Origin: Utricularia gibba
Taxonomy: Eukaryota > Streptophyta > Magnoliopsida > Lamiales > Lentibulariaceae
Direction of reading: 5' to 3'
Assembly (NCBI GenBank): GCA_002189035.1
Contig: NEEC01000010.1
Span: 2,294,001 to 2,358,000, forward strand
DNA length: 64,000 nt
This document shows positions 59,277 to 64,000 of this stretch, piece by piece (the stretch's first letter is position 1; each line of letters starts with the position of its first letter). The notes under the pieces were generated by a model. It ran no database searches. It was given only the letters and a program-made list of their open reading frames with translations, and was not told the origin of the DNA. Made by a program: the position numbers and the translations under genes.

Positions 59277-62200
59277 TTACTCCACTTCCTGCAAATAGTC
59301 CTCAATTTCTGAGGGAGTGAGAACCCTACCAACAAAACAAAAGGAAAAATTCTCCATCATGTGGTTAATGATAGCTATTAAAGGAGAAGCCTGAGCTCAG
59401 GGCAAAACTTACTTGAATGTTTTGTCGTTGCCAATGACTCCAATCTCGATGTTCTTGCCTGAAATCTGTCCTTCAAAACTGGTGCAAGTAGAGAGAGTAG
59501 GAAATTATTACATCACCCTATTGTTCGGAACAGATGTGATGAATGAGTAGCATTCAGTGGAAAAAAGGCACTTGAGACATGAAACAAGATGCAACGTCCA
59601 GACTCTATGTAAACATTGGGATCAATTCTGTACATTACAATGGACAAGTTCTTTACTAGAGGACCCTATTATTCATTGCATTTTAGTGACATGAGGGAAA
59701 TACAGAGCCCCATGCGTTGCAACCAGCAACTTTCGTATCTTAATCTCAGTAAATCAAATTATGGATTCTGTGCAGCACCGGCTACAGCGCACAAACAATT
59801 GCTTACCCTTCTTTCAATGTCAAAATAGCCGTATGTACTGCATCATCAAGTTCCATATCTTCGGTGTACCTGCAAAATCCAGGCAGCAACAAATAATTCA
59901 AATGAAAAGCATAGAAACATCCAACGAAAATCAATAATGTATTTTGAGGATTAGTCATCCTGATAATTACATAGAATCATAGATCTGATTTGATTAGAGC
60001 TTGCTAATAGAAGGGTTGGTGTCAGTACATAAAAAAGGATGGGATGCCTAACAACTGTGGTAGCTTGTAGAGCAGAGGCTAAGCCAGGTCAAGTTCAGCA
60101 TTTAAGAATTTAGGACTAATTTCACAAGCGATTATGATATGGCCACACAATAATGTTAGGTGCGGCACGGAATAGAAAAAAAGGCTATTGAAGTGATTAA
60201 AAACGGATGCCACTCAAATAAAACACCACCTCTTCTCTAAGAAGGTCTTTGCGTTTGACACATTCTTCCCCATAGCTGAAGCTTTCCAGGAAAAGTATGA
60301 GCCTGAAGGATCCACCTACGCAAAAATTGAAAATCTCAGAGGATTAAAGGGCAAAGAAAATACTATAAGAAAAAAAAAAAAAAAACAAACCCCATTATAT
60401 TTAAGTCTTTAGAAAGAGCAACCAATAGGAAATGGAGGATATGATCCATTCAAAAAAAGTTATCCATAAAAATGCAAGGACACCATTTCTCACCTGATAT
60501 AGCTGTGGACCCTTATCATCAAATCCAGCCACCAGCAGAGAAACACCAAAGGGTCTCACACCACTAAAACCCAAAGAAATAACAGCAAATATTGAATGAG
60601 GAACTAGTTTCCAGCATATACATGGACAACAGCATACTCAGGATTTGGCATTACCACAGCACAAAGGATGAATAGGAGAAAATCTTGGTGATAGATAATA
60701 CCATAAAAGGCATCAAGAGTATAGAGATTAAGCAAAACCTACCCAGACTGAGTAAATTCCTGCATAACAGTTGCAGTCTCCCTCACAAGTTGAGTAACTG
60801 GAATGGGTTCCTATTTCATCATCCAAACACATAAAACACAATGTACTAAACAACAGTTACAATTCAGAATGTCAACAGAATCTTCTCAGTACAAGGAATG
60901 GAAAACATCAAATAAAAAATCAATTTAATAAAATAGAATAATCGCTGAATGCTTCCATGATGCAAACATGGAAGTAATGAACAATTCAACAACTATAAAG
61001 ATGCAATGGAGGTAAATCTCCACTGTATCAAATGTGTGCATCAAAGCAAAAGACAAGATGCAGAGACTGATGGTCAAAAGATACGAGTGGTGGAGACAAA
61101 AAAGATTACTTTGTATAGACGATAATATTGCTCTGCTTGCTTTCTGCTTTTACGAACCAATACTCGAGAATCAGGACCCATGCCACTGCAAAGAAAACAA
61201 AATGATGGAGCATGGTATCTGAAAATCTACAGGGATTCCAAATGCTGCAGGATACAAACTCCCAAAATCCCTAGATGCCCTTTGAATTTCTCGGTTATCT
61301 AATATTATGTAATATCCCTCAACCTGGTTTGTCTACTTTACTCCTGATGCATTTCATTGATTATCTTACATGCTCAGAAGTAATCATTTTGGACAGAAAT
61401 ACTTAGAAAATAGGTCCCCAAGTGAATAAAAGGGAACACACAAAGAGCACGATGAAATTGTACATATCTAGAACATGAAAACTCAACCTGTAGACAACAC
61501 CAATGTTAGGAGTCAAAATCTGAATCTTTTGCACCTGCAAGTGGTGAATTTGAAATAAAAAATTAATTGTGTTTAATAATAAAAAAAATTTGATTCCCAA
61601 TATCAACCGAGATATAACTCAAGTATTCAAAGGCCCGATGACAAAATCCAGACTCAGTAATTATAAACAACAGGTTTTCAAATTTTTCATACAAAAAAAT
61701 TTAAAACTCATCATGAACTTCCAACAACACGAAAATGGAAAAAATTAACATTTTACATTATTCATGTTTGTCAGTAAAATTGAACGTAATTTCTTACAGA
61801 TGCCTCATCAACCAAAATTGAAGGTAATTTCTTCTCTGTGGCGATAACAACACCATTAGCAGCTGTAGTCATGCAAGATGATCGTAATCAGTTTTTTTTT
61901 TCCCGTTTGACACCGCTGATATAACAGCTTATGCAGACTCCACTAGTTAGCACTTGCTCTTTAGAATGCAAACCAATAAAAACTCAAGATGAAAATTACT
62001 TTAAAATCCCTTTATAGGGTACTTCACTCAAAATAAAAGCATGAAGTATCCGAATCACAATGTATTTCCAACATGGAGATCTAGTGCATTTCAAATGACC
62101 CTGTAGATGAGAAAAATAAACAACCTTTAATTCCTAAAGATGTTTGACCGGATCCAACAGCAGTCAGCGCATGTTCTATCTGAACGAGCTTGCCAGATGG

Positions 62201-62319
62201 ACTGCATCCACCATAATAAGATTAAGCCAAGAACCAAACATGAAGGAGAAACATAATTCCACGATTTATTCTGAGTACCTGAAGGTGGTGAGGGAAAAAC
62301 TGTACTGACTATCACCCAT
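59277..62319 (-). CDS. PAB1: 20S proteasome subunit alpha-2 (PAB)
   Basis: Eleven exons: 62279-62319, 62125-62201, 61798-61862, 61488-61534, 61110-61185, 60743-60810, 60494-60563, 60230-60315, 59807-59869, 59413-59478 and 59277-59325. They total 708 nt, 235 aa, the exact family length. Start [18 protein letters not shown], then [127 protein letters not shown] and the terminal [15 protein letters not shown]. The proteasome alpha-subunit signature is complete. It forms part of the outer ring of the 20S core that gates substrate entry. No defect seen. Confidence 0.95.
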
Positions 62320-63546
62320 TGATTTCTGTCACGAAGCTTACCAATCGAGAAAATCCACTGAAAAGTTAAAACACTAGCTCTGAAGACCATAGATTTTCCA
62401 AAAAACAATATATGAGGCATAGGTCCTGAACCCTTTTCAGTTTATCCATTGTGGAAAAAAGGCTAAGACAAGGTATACCCAGTCTACGCTTCATCTCCAC
62501 ATAAAAGCTCAACAGAGAAAACAAAACTCCATTGCGGGCAATGAAGCTCGATTATTAAGAAAATCAACTGCAATGCACCATTCTATTCACCTGAAACAAT
62601 TATCCCACACAAAATGCAGATCACGCTTACAGATTCCAAGTACCAAAACGACGAGACTGCAAATTGCAAGCTTTGTAGCGAGGTTTCTTGTTGGAGAAGA
62701 TGGAGTTTGTCGCAGGTACGGGCTCAGTACTAATGGGCCGAAAAGCTCAACGGGGTGCCTAAACTGAGCCGAACCTAGACATAAGTACATTCAAGCCCAT
62801 ATAACCCTGGAAAGTGAACCCAGCCCATACTGGATTATTAAAAAAAAATCTAAATTCATTTTATATAAAAAATGATTATATAGTCAGTAAAATGGATAAT
62901 TCTTATAGTTAAATGAATGAACAACACAAATTAAATACATGATGATTTTAATAGTACATTTCTCATCATAACTCATTGCCAAAAAATTTAACAATACTAT
63001 TTTTTATACAATATTTTTCATTAAAATTTTTTTTTTACAGTTTTATGTTATATAAGATTTACGTGGATATTTTATTTTACTTTACTTTTTTTCATTTATA
63101 ATTGACGTGAGGTTAATAAACATTCTTTGCCAAGATATTATACTAAAATAAATTTCATTTTTTTAATTTCGACTTGTAAAAGCATCTTCAATTAATTATA
63201 TTTGACACTACCTAAATGGAAAGTATGAGTCATATCAATTTTCATTATTAATTAATATTATTTTACATAAGTAAGAATTATTTTGATTTAATTAATAGGA
63301 TATTTTCATTTTATCAATTTTTGCTGTATCCCATAGCTTACCTGGAAAATGGCGGTGACCACTGACCAGAATGGCTTGGAGTTCGGAAGGGCTTGGTGAC
63401 TCCGCAAATCCAGTCTTTCAGATCACTACAGAAAGAGATCCCGAGAGCCAAGGTGTTTGGAGGGAATCATTGGCGCGAATCCCTAAAAAGACCCTCTTCT
63501 GCCCTGAGCTTGTGGGGTAACTCTTCACTGTAAAGTCACTTACGTT
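62320..63546. other. PAB promoter and AT-rich spacer
   Basis: 62320-62700 is the PAB 5' UTR/leader. 62733-62830 contains the promoter boxes listed separately. 62840-63330 is AT-rich. 63340-63546 is the leader of the next gene and includes an upstream ATG at about 63350. Confidence 0.45.
62733..62830 (-). promoter_or_regulatory. Site II-type promoter boxes of PAB
   Basis: atgggccga (62733), aagcccata (62793) and cagcccata (62821). GGGCC/GGCCCA-type elements are recognised by TCP factors in promoters of plant housekeeping genes, including proteasome and ribosomal protein genes. Confidence 0.4.
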
Positions 63547-64000
63547 ATGGCGTCGAATATTTTGTCCAGAACGCTCTTGTCTCGTTTCGCCTTTCAATTT
63601 TCCTCATCCTCCTCCTCCATATCGAAATCCCACTACATCGCTTCACTCTTGCCCGTGAGATTTCATCCATCATCTGCGTAAAACTTTTTTTTTATGTGCG
63701 CCTTTTTGCTCTCCTGGAATTGTTGTTGTTGCTTTTTTTTTTTTTTTTTTTGTCGTCAAGTTTTATGTTGGCCGGAATTCTTGTTGCTGACATTAAACTT
63801 GTTGAAACAAATGAATGAGATAACCGGAAATAGAGGGATATAGAAGTTTATAAAATGGAGTATCTCATGATGAGTGACTTTTTGTTTGTGCAGGAGTTGT
63901 TTACCTCTGATCTGCTTCATGTTTTACTAGTTTCCTCTTTCTAGGATAAAAAATATGTTTTTTATCTTAGGCAGCATGTAGATTCTACTACCCACACTCC
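63547..64000 (+). CDS. First exon of an unidentified gene with presequence-like N-terminus (partial)
   Basis: ATG at 63547. The first exon probably ends at 63654 before GTGAGA (36 codons, phase 0). It encodes MASNILSRTLLSRFAFQF followed by a Ser-rich stretch and HYIASLLP. It is Arg/Ser-rich, free of acidic residues and able to form an amphipathic helix, as expected for a mitochondrial presequence. The rest, to the window end, reads as intron with a poly-T tract near 63732. An ag acceptor before gagttgtttacc at about 63892 could open exon 2. The family cannot be identified from this. Confidence 0.5.

Noticed and set aside
1-64000. tRNA genes, CRISPR arrays, rRNA
   Set aside because: I looked for T-loop motifs (GGTTCGAATCC-like) and regularly spaced repeats. 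The only ttcgaatcc hits are in NLR coding sequence. Nothing fits.

Overview
This window is nuclear DNA of a dicot plant. The evidence is AT-rich intergenic DNA, GT-AG introns, a light-harvesting gene (LHCB3), an alpha-expansin, R1-type CC-NB-ARC-LRR genes and a Mutator-like transposon. The NLR flavour (an R1/Rx-like coiled coil with a GMGGIGKTT P-loop) would suit an asterid such as a Lamiales species, but that is an inference.

Left part (1-9.3 kb): a decaying NLR cluster on the minus strand. It holds a partial copy cut by the window edge (1-633), a scrambled copy, and one complete intronless gene with a long acidic tail (6585-9257). A 4.2 kb MULE with about 330 bp inverted ends sits inside the acidic tail of the scrambled copy. 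A relative of the complete gene lies on the plus strand at 55914-58508.

Middle-left (9.9-15 kb): an LEA_2/NHL-type membrane protein, LHCB3 and a BOI-type RING E3 ligase, all minus strand. Next, 18.6-28.0 kb is a large inverted repeat. Two identical eEF2 genes point away from each other and flank a REV7 (DNA polymerase zeta subunit) gene. The arms also carry a relic of a further eEF2 3' end.

Middle-right (28.8-40.4 kb): an alpha-expansin (+), then an X8-domain GPI-anchored protein, a C-terminal processing protease (CTPA) and a 23-exon malectin/LRR receptor kinase (all -). From 40.4 to 49.8 kb I see no gene. Right part: a CFL1-like zinc-ribbon protein, an intron-containing ribosomal protein S3 pseudogene, the second NLR, the proteasome subunit alpha-2 gene PAB, and the first exon of an unidentified gene with a presequence-like N-terminus.

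The strongest window-wide observation concerns reading frames. With splice sites reconstructed by eye, LHCB3, CTPA, PAB and both eEF2 genes read perfectly (265, 466, 235 and 843 aa), and both single-exon NLRs are open throughout. In seven other well-conserved genes the frame is broken by one missing base (two in REV7), nearly always explicable as a lost G or C in a short G/C run. That pattern fits base-calling or assembly indels better than independent pseudogenisation. No operon-like functional system is present; this is ordinary plant gene space with an NLR cluster and one striking inverted gene duplication.
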